A stretch of 23,173 bases of DNA from Hamiltosporidium magnivora (taxonomy: Eukaryota > Microsporidia > Dubosqiidae). The translations under genes and the position numbers were made by a program. Location: contig PITI01000091.1 in NCBI GenBank assembly GCA_004325065.1, forward strand, positions 1-23,173, given 5' to 3'. The notes below the pieces were generated by a model. That model saw nothing but the letters and a program-made list of their open reading frames with translations, was not told the DNA's origin and ran no database searches. Of the stretch, positions 1 through 10,027 are shown piece by piece. Numbering within the stretch: position 1 is the first letter of the stretch; each line of letters starts with the position of its first letter.

Positions 1-640
1 ATATAACTCTAGAAAATCTCAACTCGAAAATTTAAAGGCGAAATAGAAAAACAGAACCACAATTTTAAATTACATAAACCTCGAAATATTTTTTTTAAAA
101 TTATTAAAGGCATTAAGATGATCACAGAAAAGGATCCAAGCCATGCGATGAAATAGAGTTCTGCATGGTTAGATTGAAAAAATATTTTGGATTGCAAAAA
201 AAAGCAAATATTTCCGATCTTCTGAAAAGTCGATAGAGCATTTAGCGACTCACTGTGAAAGAAATACTTGAACCGTACATACTAAATACAAATAAAGTTA
301 TTAGATGTCTGGATTTACATTAGATAGGAACATCTGACATAACTCCATAAACAATAATAGAAGCATCTTTCATCATTGTTTTTGAAGTATGTTTTCAGAA
401 ATGCGAATGAGCACCAAAATATGAAAAGCTTATGGCAAATTCGTTCTATTGTCCTATAATTTTATTATGACTAGTGATCTAATAGGATAAAGCATGTTGA
501 GTATTAAACTGTTTCATAAGATTCGTTTCAAATTCTCAAAAAAGAAATAGTAAGAGTGTAAGACGACTGTATGTAAAAATTTTGATTCTATTTTGAGATG
601 TTATGTTAAAATAATATTACATGTAATAGCTAGGAAAGAT
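1..640. other. AT-rich stretch, no gene seen
   Basis: Both strands are dense with stops. The only open frame is a 62-codon minus-strand one near the start (9-197). It is hydrophobic at first, matches nothing I know, and is of a length expected by chance at this base composition. I see no RNA gene, repeat or element boundary. It may hold more-decayed sequence upstream of the reverse-transcriptase scrap that follows. Confidence 0.5.
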
Positions 641-654
641 AATATAACAAAATA

Positions 655-960
655 ACGGGAAACAAATCTTAGCAGCTCGGGATATCATAAAAATAGAGAG
701 ATATACGGAGTATTTACTCAAAGAATCGACTGAAACCATTTGGTTTGATTTAGAAGAAAGTTGAGATTGGTATCGAATGCTGGTCATTGTAGAAACGCCT
801 CATTTCAAGACCATAGACAAAATAGAGAGACATGAAAAACCTATAAAAGACACATATACATCAAGAATTAAGAAGATTTTAGACAAGCGATTGCAAAAAT
901 TATAAAATATTAAAATATGGATAGACAAACATAATTAACATAGTACCTTAGAATATAAAG
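655..960 (+). pseudogene. Probable scrap of an R4/Dong-like reverse transcriptase (post-YxDD region)
   Basis: One plus-strand frame reads through about 76 codons (roughly 676-903) with a single internal stop. Its sequence looks like protein rather than AT-rich noise. A segment around 766-781 reads WYRMLVIVE, and KDTYTSRIKKILDKRL follows at about 848-895. The order and spacing resemble the stretch just after the catalytic motif in R4/Dong-type elements. There a YKYLGI-like motif is followed by a helix with RxKxIL and then NxKNxxxAIN. Relics A and B in this window show the same segment as VYKYLGIE (A) and SGYTYLEVV (B). I cannot find the FIDD motif upstream or the rest of the element. This is inference from motif order; an unrelated decayed gene remains possible. 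Confidence 0.3.
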
Positions 961-1983
961 TAAAATAAAATAATAAAAAACTTTATAAATTATATTGGGA
1001 AAAAATAGCTTAAAACTAATCCGCAAGGATTAATTGGAATAAAATAATTAAAATTAAAAATGTTTTTATGTATTGTTTCTTAGTTTTAAATATTATATAG
1101 ACGAAATAAGTAAGATCATTCATCAAACTTTGGTGAAGGTAAATATTTTATAGATATATTTTTTGAAATATCAAGAATAATCAAATTTCTTTATTACAGG
1201 CATAAACTCAGCCGCAGACGGTAGATGATTTAAACACAGCCTTAAAAATACCATCAAAAAAAGAAAGCTGATGAATTTACAAAACCTTCCCTGGAGTTAG
1301 ATGAAAGGACACTAAGCTCATAATATGAGAAAAATCAGTATAAGAAAGACTAATAATAAAAAATCATAAAAATAATAACCGAAATCCTAAAATTTTCTTT
1401 CTTGAAATAAATATTTAAAAAATGAAATTCAAGATATGCTTGTTTCTGTTTAACCTTCTTTATTTTTGCTTAATACAATAAATTGCATTTTTGTTTTATA
1501 AAAAGACAGTTAATTGTCCAAAATTCCGATTTAAAAACTTATAAGATTCAATGAATTTTGAAAATCTTTTTTAGACAAAGATTTCGTTTTATACTTTTTA
1601 AAGATTTTTATCTTGAAAGGAGGAAAATAGCATTTTCTGTTAAATTATTCTTCTCGTTGATCATTATTCGACTGAAAATCATTCAAAATCAAAAATTCAA
1701 AAACGTTAATAGTTATGCAATCACAATTTTGGAAACTTTAAATTGAAGATTCGTAATTTTTACAAAACCTTCTCTTTTTCTGCCAATCATAGTTTATTTT
1801 GGGTTAAATTCTCTGATAAAATACAATTTTCCTATAAGAATAATTTATATAGAATAGCTTCATCAAAATCATTACGAATATCGAAATTCAAGATACTAAA
1901 GATTACCTAAAGACGGTGAAATTTGCAGCTTTTTTAAAAAAATATATACACGGTTCTAAAAAAATATAATCAGTTAAAATTTC
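961..1983. other. AT-rich stretch, nothing convincing
   Basis: Short open frames only. A 62-codon plus-strand frame at 1558-1746 starts at TTG and is rich in F, I and K, as expected of non-coding AT-rich DNA. A slightly less AT-rich patch at about 1200-1320 contains the 19-residue frame QTVDDLNTALKIPSKKES in part and then closes. I cannot assign it. Confidence 0.4.
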
Positions 1984-2120
1984 TTACTTACTTAATTACT
2001 TACTTACTTACTTACTTACTTAATTACTTACTTACTTACTTAATTACTTACTTACTTACTTACTTAATTAATTACTTACTTACTTACTTACTTACTTACA
2101 TACTTACTTCTTACATACTT
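1984..2120. repeat. (TTAC)n microsatellite, about 137 bp, with TTAATTAC interruptions
   Basis: The tract is an almost uninterrupted run of the tetranucleotide TTAC (GTAA on the other strand). It is broken at intervals by TTAATTAC units and becomes imperfect after about 2096 (TACATACTTACTTCTTACATACTT). On the minus strand it reads as (GTAA/TAAG)n. That is the same unit as the short tail at the 3' end of element C, whose minus-strand 3' end reads GGATTAAGTAAG. It may therefore be an expanded retroelement tail rather than an independent microsatellite. Confidence 0.9.
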
Positions 2121-4500
2121 ATTCCGGTTCTCTGTTATTCTTCGGTGTCGAATATGAATAAATGGAAGTTTATTTTTGTTTCATTTAATCCGTCGTAACA
2201 CAGGTGTATAGGGAATTGGCCATAGATCAAGCTTGGTTTATATTTCACCAAAATGCCAGCAATCATGAATATCGATTTCAGACACATATTACCAAGAATA
2301 TTGTTTCGAATGTGGTATTATTCCTCTCACCACAGTACAACTTCTAATTGAATAAGAACATATTTTTTTCAATCAAAAAAGTATCAGTTTCGTCGAATAA
2401 GTAAACTATTTAAGGAATTTATAAATATAATTTGTTTGCGATTTATGATCTACACATAATTTGTGCTTCTGCTGGTTGATTCTTTTAAATGTGCCTTTTT
2501 GCTTTCAAATCCAATTTCGGGCAAAGAATATCAATAAAGTTTAAATTTCGAAATGCAATAATATTTTGACGAAGAATCTATACATTTATATCTTTTAATA
2601 TAGAAGACTAAAAATAATTTTTAATAATTAATTTTGAAGGATAAATCTGTTAAAACACATCTCATCATGATAACTTTTTAGCTAATACTTTGAAACATAA
2701 GTCTTTAAAATAAAAAAAATATAGAAATTGTATTTCTTCAAATGAACATAAAAAGTATTTTCGTTTCATGTCAATTGGTTCAAAACATAACCGGGATAAA
2801 CGAATCTGCGAAGCGAATTCATTATTTGCAAATGTAAGGTTTTATATTTTAACCTTAAAAATATATTTACAACATTTAAATATTTATTTTGGTATTTTTG
2901 AATTTTCTTTGACAGTATAAACATTATTCGTCTTCATTATGTTGTATTACACAATTTTGGCTAAAATTTAGAAAAAAAATGTATTAGACGTAATTATCAC
3001 TTATCATATTATTCATCTCACCTATTTAATTACAAATTTCACAATTACTATAAAGAATTCTTAAAGATAATATGTATATACGAAATGACTTAACGAATGC
3101 CTAGGCAGAAAAGTTACTCTCTTTTTCTCCTAACGCAGCGGATTCAAACAAAAAGTTTTTAAGTATGGTTCAAAACACTCTTATTGCATGTTGCAAGCGC
3201 TATTCTCTAACCGAAGAATAGAGTTTTTTAAGGGACTTATGTTACATTGATGGCTAGGAAAATTAATGCACGATTCATTTCCGAATCCTATTTTGTAAGC
3301 CATCTTAGACTTCCATATTATTCTTATATTGTTATAAAAGGCGTTATTTTGTTTAAATTCCTAATCAAACCTAATTGATTATCTTGCTTTCTTCCGTGTT
3401 ATTCTCGTCTTCTAAAATTGTTCGATAAAATTTCGATATCTTAGGTTGGAAGAAGAAATTCGTTTGTATGAATTATAAGATTTAATTTAAGTTCTCATAA
3501 ATCGCAACTAGTTAGAATAGTGAAATTAAATTCTTTACTTTTTGAAGCAAACATGAAGCATATATAAGTTTAATTGACAAGGGTTGGTTTTTATCAGTCG
3601 CTGTGATGAAAAACTGCGAAATTTTATGAAAAAAACGAATCGAAATAAAACGAAGCGCGAAATTCTAAAGGTAGTGGACTGTAGGTTAGCTGTATTTGAT
3701 ATTTTTAATAATATGTTTTATATAAACAATCCAACATGTTATCATAGATATATTTTTTTAGAGGAAAATTTCCAACAAGTTACGGCTATGCGTTTTTTTT
3801 AAAACAAAATGCATTCATAAGATTACTATTTCTCACTAGATCTCCTTGAAAAAAGTATATCAAGAAATTTGATATTTATAGAAAATTCGATAAAGAAATT
3901 ATCCTCAAAGAATTTAAAAACCGAAATAAAGAATCCCGAAAGGTGTTAAATTGTCTAAAATATGATTACATGGGCTGCTATGCTTTAAAATTTCCAATGA
4001 ATAACTAGTTTAAATTCCATTGAATTTGAATATATAATACCTATTTTCTGAACATTTGAAATCGAGTTTTGACAAATTTTCGTTTTTTCTGTTCGAAACC
4101 ACATTTCACTTTGAGAAAGATTTTAAGCTATTATATCTTAAAATACCTTTGTAAGTATATTATGATTCATAAGCACTAAAATTATAGTTTTATATTTTAC
4201 ATGCAACGATGAATTTTATATGCACAAAAATTTTACAAAGTTGAGTTTGTTCATCCGAAAATTTATCAAGGTTTTTATTTATTTATATCAATTTCCATTT
4301 GTTTTGAGGGAGGAATATAAACAGATATAAAGCTATCCGCACACTAATGAAAAGACAAAATTGAAATATAAGATGATTGTTTGAGTTTTTTGTGGGAAAA
4401 AAACCACACTAGATTTTCGGCTGGTCCATAAGATTTGTATGAGAAAAAGAAAATTTACATGTTGCAGAACCTTTTAAACAAACTTATATTTTGTTTTATG
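2121..4500. other. Long AT-rich stretch without a recognisable gene
   Basis: No frame reaches a convincing length. Next to the tetranucleotide tract, a minus-strand frame of about 50 codons (roughly 2145-2297) starts with ATG, contains LIYGQFPIHLCYDGLNETK and ends in FDTEE. It is not recognisable. A 72-codon plus frame at 3584-3802 begins at TTG, with an internal ATG giving about 58 residues. It is lysine- and asparagine-rich with no motif, and I treat it as chance. I see no structural RNA. Confidence 0.4.
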
Positions 4501-4504
4501 TAAC

Positions 4505-4870
4505 AGAATATGACCGCGGCTAAACTTGTAGGTAATTTCGATTTAATTAAGAAAACCTAGCCTTGCTCATTCAGGAGATGAGAACTTGGCGCCCGGGAGA
4601 TAAAAATAAACCATTTAAACCCAGAATCGCTAAATACCTGGTTATACTTATTAGTATGCCATTGAAATGTCTAGATAAACTGCATTTAACCCGCCGAAAT
4701 ATATCTTAGGTCAAGGTCATTGCTTTCGTAAAGTGTAGAATAAGATGGAATGCTGCATAGTCTTGGGGGGGGGGCTGGAAAGGTTTCGGATTATGACCAA
4801 AAACCATGCAACGAGCATCAACGAACAGCGGATAACTACCTCGCGAATTTATTAGGTTCTACACTTCATT
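4505..4870. other. GC-rich island of unknown origin with a G10 run and a TGGCGCC motif
   Basis: This block is visibly richer in G+C than the DNA on either side. It contains TGGCGCCCGGGAGAT at about 4587-4601 and an uninterrupted run of ten G residues at 4765-4774. Several frames on both strands are partly open (a minus-strand one covers most of about 4575-4850 with one or two stops), but none has motifs I know. TGGCGCC resembles a retroviral-type tRNA primer-binding site, and the block could be the leader of a decayed element. I see no LTR to support that. A non-coding 5' region of a LINE is equally possible. Confidence 0.4.
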
Positions 4871-5404
4871 TAGATAAAAGATTTGGAATATAGGTATCGT
4901 TTGACTAATTATGGGTTTATGAATGCAGTTATTTATATATACTTAGAACTCCATTAATGTTACCAAATTCATATGTTACACTCACTGTGTTCTAAAACAG
5001 TGAAAGGTTTTAAGTATATACCAGTTGCAGCAAAAACCAGATAATTCTTGTACATTTATACATCATTTCCAACGTCGTCTTATAAATTCATTATAAATCA
5101 CTATTTCTGACATTATATAGCTTTAAAACCAATGATTACAACATTTGATATGTACGGATTCATACTGGACTGCTAAATGATCGATCTTTATATTTCATAA
5201 CTTATTACATTAACGCCCTTGTTTTTAGTAAGGAACTAAAAAAGTAATTTTGCAGATATTAAAGAGAACTTCATATTGTGTATATGTATAACTTAAATTA
5301 AAAGTATAAAAAGTTTATTTCATTTCTCAATAAATTTGTCTATCAAAGAAGATATTTGTATTTTAAATTTTTCAAAAATAGATTTCTCACATTGAGAACA
5401 AATA

Positions 5405-5764
5405 ATGATTGATTTTTTCTACAAAATATTGTTTGACACGTTTTGGGTTGGTAAAAAAAATGTCGTAAGTTCAGATATTTGGCTTGTATATGTTTCTATG
5501 GTTTTTGTTGTTCATGGACTTTTTGAAATTCTGCTGCAAGTTCTACTCCTAGCTAAAGCCAAAATTCTTGTTTCGATATATATTTTTATGTTTTGCTCGT
5601 TCAAAATACAGACCTATATACCAGCTTAATCAAAATATTGCAAAATACATAGAGTCGCTATCCGCAAGACTTGGATTTTGTGGTATATCTCCTCGCAATT
5701 TGAGCGGCCAAATCCAAACCAAATTTAATATATTGTATGAGAGGGACTCTGGTAAAAATTTATG
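5405..5764 (+). pseudogene. Possible small membrane-protein gene broken by a frameshift
   Basis: An ATG frame at 5405-5629 gives 74 residues with two hydrophobic stretches (WLVYVSMVFVVHGLFEILL, then a second running to about residue 65). It stops just as an overlapping frame (5568-5764) opens. The second frame is less hydrophobic and more protein-like, containing ESLSARLGFCGISPRNLSG. A single frameshift near 5610-5630 would join the two into about 120 codons. I recognise neither half. AT-rich DNA easily gives hydrophobic frames, so this may be chance. Confidence 0.2.
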
Positions 5765-5971
5765 ATTACTTTCAACCTTTATAATTTATATTTAAAAACA
5801 AAGTAAATGTGCCTTTTTAGATTTAATTTTTTAGCTTTAAAATAAATATTATTTGTCTTGAATTTTTTTATGTAATCTTTCAATATGGTTTTATTTTGCT
5901 TAAAAATACCTCGATTTTTTTTTGAAATTGTTGGTTCTAACAAATGTAATTATTTTTTATGGATTGCATGC

Positions 5972-5982
5972 CTATAGATCTT
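5972..5982 (+). repeat. Left target-site duplication of SINE-like copy 1
   Basis: CTATAGATCTT at 5972-5982 is repeated exactly at 6266-6276. The two copies bracket the first SINE-like repeat. An 11-bp perfect direct repeat is typical of target-primed reverse transcription. Confidence 0.65.
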
Positions 5983-6265
5983 CCCCACCAATCCGGGTGC
6001 AGAATTGGCTCGAAGTATTCCCTGCTTATCGTAAAAGGCGACTAAAAGGAAATAGTTCCCCAAATTAGGGGTTGAGTGTAGGGCTAACAACCCACCCTCT
6101 AAACCAACTTGTTGAGAAACTTAAAAAAGCAAACGAACCTCTTTTCGAAAAAGACTGGTGGGCAGCATTACTAAAGAGGCCAAGACTAGGGTAGAATTTT
6201 AGTGCCAAAGATGAATAAATCGCTATGTATTTGCTCAAGAAGTAGCCTTTCTCCGAAAAATTCTA
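5983..6265 (+). mobile_element. SINE-like (truncated-LINE-derived) repeat, copy 1, 283 bp
   Basis: The repeat begins CCCCACCAATCCGGGTGCAGAA. It contains the conserved blocks TGCTTATCGTAAAAGGCGAC, GTAGGGCTAACAACCCACC and GGTGGGCAGCATTACTAAAG, then GTGCCAAAGATGAATAAAT and a tail region ending CTCCGAAAAATTCTA. All blocks recur in the same order in the copies at about 7496-7814 (-) and 10339-10608 (+). The 5' block with GGCTAACAACCC resembles the untranslated leader of RTE-like non-LTR elements. The body has no coding capacity, so I read it as a short non-autonomous derivative mobilised by a LINE. The 11-bp duplication at its ends supports true retrotransposition of a short unit. Confidence 0.75.
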
Positions 6266-6276
6266 CTATAGATCTT
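6266..6276 (+). repeat. Right target-site duplication of SINE-like copy 1
   Basis: Exact second copy of CTATAGATCTT; see the left copy at 5972-5982. Confidence 0.65.
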
Positions 6277-7058
6277 GATAGAGCGTGACCCCAGGTACAA
6301 TATATTCAGAAAGTTATATCGAAAAAAATCTTTTCCTGTAATCTTATAGATATGAAAATGTATTTGCGATTACTCTGTTTTTTTAGACCAAAGCATGCCT
6401 AAATTGAATCGCAAAATTTCAAGTTTTCTGCATGTATTTTATAATTTTCGTTTGATTTTAGTCAGAAATAGTTTATGTTTATAGTAATATTAAAGCCTGG
6501 TTCTTAACATCTTTGGTCGGTATCAAGGAATTTATTCTAGATATAGACATTATAGCGAATTTGTGGTGGTAAGTATTAGTTTTACACATTATTTTAATTA
6601 TCAAAAAAAAAATATTGGAGAATTTTAGTAAAATTATTTTTACTGTAGTTTCTTAAAATATTAGCCTTTCGTGTTCTATTCCACTAAGAAGAAACCTCAA
6701 AGTATTTAATTCACATTGCCTATTGCATAAAAACTGAAATGAATATATCAAATTTTTTTTGATATGAAGTTTAATCGGTTTCATACAATCTCTTTTGTAT
6801 TTATATTGCGCATGTTATTATATAGTTATTTAAATTTCAGGTAATTCCAAAGAAACCAGGGAATTATCTTTACGTACTAAAATTTGATGTTTTGCACATC
6901 ACATTGACCCTACTTCATCCTTTAAAATGTTATAAACCAGTGCTCATTACATGTACCACCATAGTTTATTCCATTACAAATAGATCTTTCAATAGCGATA
7001 GGCTATTCATTTTCTTATCGTTTTTTCAGCAATCGAGCCTTATCTGGTTTTTGTCTGT
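6277..7058. other. AT-rich stretch with one weak open frame
   Basis: A plus-strand frame at about 6838-7060 is open for roughly 76 codons but has no ATG at its start. It includes VIPKKPGNYLYVLKFDVL and later hydrophobic residues. A TTTCAG just before it looks like a splice acceptor, but I see no matching exon. I do not call it a gene. Nothing else in this interval is recognisable. Confidence 0.35.
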
Positions 7059-7181
7059 TTAGGATATATTTTCAAAACTTTTCTCATAATCGTCCGTATC
7101 TAAACCTTTTAACACCTTTTCTAATAGAACATGGTCACTTACAACCAAAGGCTCTTCATTTGAGCGAAAATTGTTCATCAT
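7059..7181 (-). pseudogene. Possible gene fragment, 40 codons, unknown
   Basis: A minus-strand ATG frame encodes 40 residues beginning MMNNFRSNEEPLVVSDHVLL and ending YEKSFENIS. The mix of charged and hydrophobic residues looks protein-like. Fragments in other minus-strand frames on both sides (NKIAEVVY and FDDEQFSLK upstream, LNRQKPDKARLLKKR downstream) also look coding. A decayed gene with several frameshifts over about 7010-7300 is possible. I do not recognise a family, and chance is a real alternative. Confidence 0.2.
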
Positions 7182-7495
7182 CAAATTGCTAATACACTAC
7201 TTCAGCTATCTTATTTAATCTGCTAGAAAGCTGTTTGGATTGTGTCAAAATTCTTCAGTGTAGAAAGAAATATATTATCATCCGATGAAGGCTTATGGCT
7301 AAAAAATGATAATACAAAGTTTGAGTTACATTTATTTAGACGAAAACGCCATCTCATACTTAAAAATTTATTAGCTTTTATGAAATTTTAATTGGCAGAA
7401 TTTTCTAACTAACTAACTAACCCCGCAAAAATTTATGCCGATTTTCAACAAATTGCATCAAATATGTTAAATACGCTTAAATGATAATTTATAAT

Positions 7496-7814
7496 CAATT
7501 TCCGAACAAAATAATTCGTTGTTACCCGGTCATTTAACTGGTTGTGTATCTATATACATCAAATATTATTCAAAATTCAATCATTCATTCTCGGAACTAC
7601 AGCTCTGTACGAGTTTTTGCCTCCTTCAATAATACCGCCCACCGGTCTTTTTCCAGTGGATTTGCTTACTTTTTTGGGTTTCGTGACAAGGTGGTTTTAT
7701 AAAGTGGGTTATTAGCCCTACGACCAACCCCAATATGGAGGACCGGTCCCTTTTAGTCGCCTCTTACGACAAGCAGAGAAAACTCCAAACCAATTCTGCT
7801 CCCGGCATAATGGG
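7496..7814 (-). mobile_element. SINE-like repeat, copy 2, minus strand
   Basis: Read on the minus strand, it starts TCCCATTATGCCGGGAGCAG. It carries the same ordered blocks as copy 1: CTGCTTGTCGTAAGAGGCGAC, GTAGGGCTAATAACCCAC, GACCGGTGGGCGGTATTATTG and GAATGAATGATTG. A weaker tail follows, with TTCGGAAATTG. It is the best preserved of the three over the GGCGACTAAAAGG block. The flanks share only a weak AATTATC-like repeat, so the exact ends are uncertain by some tens of bases. Confidence 0.7.
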
Positions 7815-8051
7815 ATAATTATTTAAAATTAACAAACTTAAATCAGAAGATAATAATTCAGCATTTATTGAAGATTGATATTAGAAAAGGTCAGCATCAA
7901 CCATTCAAACGTGCAAAAATATGAGATAATATGCATATTTGACAATAGAAAAAAACAAAATTCAACCAAGGAACTGGTTATGGTGTATTCGATGCTAAAT
8001 GCAATTTACTAATCCAAACCATTTCGTTGTTCCCTTTTATAATTTTTGAAA
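7815..8051. other. Intergenic AT-rich DNA upstream of a small ORF
   Basis: No gene is visible. Just before the small ORF at 8052 there is a CCC within GTTGTTCCCTTTT, about 20 bases upstream of the ATG. A CCC-type motif close to the start codon is reported upstream of some microsporidian genes. One occurrence is only suggestive. Confidence 0.3.
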
Positions 8052-8249
8052 ATGGGAAAATCAAAATTTCTTCAACAAAGGGCCGTATTTTTCTTTATAT
8101 TTGTTGCCTTTATTTCTTTTTGTTTATCCCATTTGCTAATTTCAGAGTACTATTCTTTGTACATTATTGGTATATTCTTCGATTATAGTTTTTCGATTTC
8201 AATCCTCGCGTTTGCCTGTGTATACATCTTATTTTTAATTAGAGTGTAA
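8052..8249 (+). CDS. Possible 65-aa membrane protein, unknown
   Basis: The frame starts at an ATG at 8052; an in-frame TTG two codons upstream gives no advantage. It encodes 65 residues: a basic N-terminus (MGKSKFLQQR), then two strongly hydrophobic segments at about residues 12-30 and 38-62, separated by a short polar loop. It would be predicted to sit in a membrane with two passes. I recognise no family. It lies between SINE-like copy 2 and the 515-aa gene, convergent with the latter. Hydrophobic short frames are common in AT-rich DNA, so reality depends on conservation or expression. A CCC motif about 20 bases upstream of the ATG is mild support. Confidence 0.3.
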   Translation: MGKSKFLQQRAVFFFIFVAFISFCLSHLLISEYYSLYIIGIFFDYSFSISILAFACVYILFLIRV

Positions 8250-8479
8250 TGAAATGGAAGAGTTATGACTTTTTCTTGCCTTTTCGCACATTATACTTCA
8301 AATTGTATTATATTATTGAAAACAGATACAACACAGCAGCAATTGTTTAATAAGTAAAGTAGAAGAATTATATGAGTCGATAAAAGAATTTTTATCTTAT
8401 TAAACTTTTTTTGAGATACACAAAAAATTCAGGTGAATTGAAATATCACGCGAGTTAATTAAAAAAAATTAAAGGTTTC

Positions 8480-10027
8480 TTAAGAATAAATTATTATTTT
8501 ATTGTCAAATGTAAAGTCTTCCTTTGAATTAAGCATTCCTCTCATTGTAATCTCAAATAGCATTTTATATTCGTTTTTAAAGCGCAAATTTATTTCAGCA
8601 AGCAATTTGCTTTCATCTTCGTCAGAATTATTGCAATTAGATTTAAGGTCTTGTGAAAACTTTTTATATCGCGATACAAGAAAATATTTTTGTTTTAAGC
8701 AATTTTCAGACTCATTTTGTTTGAAATCACTAAAAAATATATGAATTTCACAATTTTTCTTTGTTAAATATATTAAAGAGCATATATAATTAAGAAATAT
8801 AAAATTTTCATTAATAAGTTTTCTAAAATCCGAAGAAACAAAATGAAGTTTCATAAATAAATCTTCATCGATTTTAGAAACTAAATTATCATTGCTCTCG
8901 TGAGCTTTCATTTTTTCAATATAGAATTGACAAAAAGCCTCAAAAGATTTTCTTACATCCAGTAAAATATAAATTCTATTCCTATAATTATTAGAGTTCT
9001 TTGTATTTTTAATATTATTCCTTAAAAAAGAACCAAAATTTTTACCAATCTCCTCAGGATTCAATTCAGCATCAAGAAATAAATGATTTTCAGTTGTTAA
9101 ATTCCATGTTTCATCTATAAATTTCCTTTCATTTATGTATTCTTCGTCATTATAAGAAAGAATATATTTAATTAGAAATGAATTAGAGGCAATGGTTTTT
9201 TCAAATATTAAATCAAAAACATGTTTAAAAAAATATTCATCAAAAACAGTATTATTGACTTCATAAAAAACATACTTGTCGGTTTTCTTAACATATTTAG
9301 ATTTTAATTTATCAGTATCATTATCTTTGAAATATGACAACATATCCTGGTAATTCTCAAAATGCCTAAAAATTTTTTGAAGTATTAATTTCAAATCTTG
9401 AATCAAAATTGTCGATATAATTTTTATTTCACATGATTCTTCACTTCTCAAACTTAAAAAAAAGTAGTTGGTTAAACGATTTTGTTCTAAATATCCTCTA
9501 TAGTTTGGTGGATTATCTTCACGGTATTGAAATTTGGAATTCATGTTTTCCAAATCATTCTTGCTACTGACTTCATTTATTAAGAATGAAAAAAATTGCA
9601 ATCTTTTTTTATCCTTTTTATATCCACTCATAAAAATATTAATAATATGTTTTAAAAACACATTTATTCTTTTGAATATAACTTCATTATATATTGTATC
9701 GATTGTAACACTTTGATTATTTGTTTTCAAAAAAATTTCGATTTCCTTTTCGAGTCTATCCCAGATCTGCTTTTTCATTATATCTTTAGTGATGAATCTA
9801 TTAAAACAAGACGAAAAATAATCATATAATTTAGCATACGATGCAGTATGAAATAATATTCGGTATATTTTAGATTTTTTGCAATTATATATCAAAAAAT
9901 CATTAAAGTCAGGATCTGAGCAATCTCTATCATGGAGTAAAATATTTCTGCGATTTGAACGTCTCGATCTTGGACCAATTATGAATTTTATATAAAATAG
10001 TGAAAATAATAGAAACCGTAAATCCAT
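8480..10027 (-). CDS. Intact 515-aa orphan protein, possibly secreted or membrane-anchored
   Basis: This is the only long intact gene in the window: 515 codons, no intron, ATG at 10027 and TAA at 8480-8482. Residues 4-18 are hydrophobic (LLFSLFYIKFIIG within them) and are followed at about 20-27 by a basic cluster, RSRRSNRR. That fits a signal peptide or signal anchor with a possible basic processing or topology signal, but the hydrophobic core is interrupted by a lysine. The rest is soluble-looking, rich in Asn, Lys, Phe, Ile, Asp and Glu, and probably mostly helical. It has no repeats, zinc-finger spacing or catalytic motif that I recognise. Composition matches the AT-rich surroundings, so codon bias does not mark it as foreign. 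It lies between two SINE-like copies in otherwise decayed DNA, so staying open over 1.5 kb implies selection or recent arrival. I infer a lineage-specific protein, possibly exported if this is a parasite. No function is assigned. Confidence 0.8.
   Translation of the reverse strand: MDLRFLLFSLFYIKFIIGPRSRRSNRRNILLHDRDCSDPDFNDFLIYNCKKSKIYRILFHTASYAKLYDYFSSCFNRFITKDIMKKQIWDRLEKEIEIFLKTNNQSVTIDTIYNEVIFKRINVFLKHIINIFMSGYKKDKKRLQFFSFLINEVSSKNDLENMNSKFQYREDNPPNYRGYLEQNRLTNYFFLSLRSEESCEIKIISTILIQDLKLILQKIFRHFENYQDMLSYFKDNDTDKLKSKYVKKTDKYVFYEVNNTVFDEYFFKHVFDLIFEKTIASNSFLIKYILSYNDEEYINERKFIDETWNLTTENHLFLDAELNPEEIGKNFGSFLRNNIKNTKNSNNYRNRIYILLDVRKSFEAFCQFYIEKMKAHESNDNLVSKIDEDLFMKLHFVSSDFRKLINENFIFLNYICSLIYLTKKNCEIHIFFSDFKQNESENCLKQKYFLVSRYKKFSQDLKSNCNNSDEDESKLLAEINLRFKNEYKMLFEITMRGMLNSKEDFTFDNKIIIYS

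Noticed and set aside
1982..2120. CRISPR-like array
   Set aside because: The repeat is a simple tetranucleotide without unique spacers; the interruptions are one-unit variants.
3584..3802. 72-codon plus-strand frame
   Set aside because: Starts at TTG, has an internal ATG only, no recognisable feature, and a length within chance expectation.
6830..7060. Exon preceded by a TTTCAG splice acceptor
   Set aside because: No donor, branch site or upstream exon can be identified, and the frame lacks any known motif.
8502..8744. 80-codon plus-strand open frame (and another at 9534-9716)
   Set aside because: Both lie antisense inside the intact 515-aa gene and are shadows of its codon pattern.
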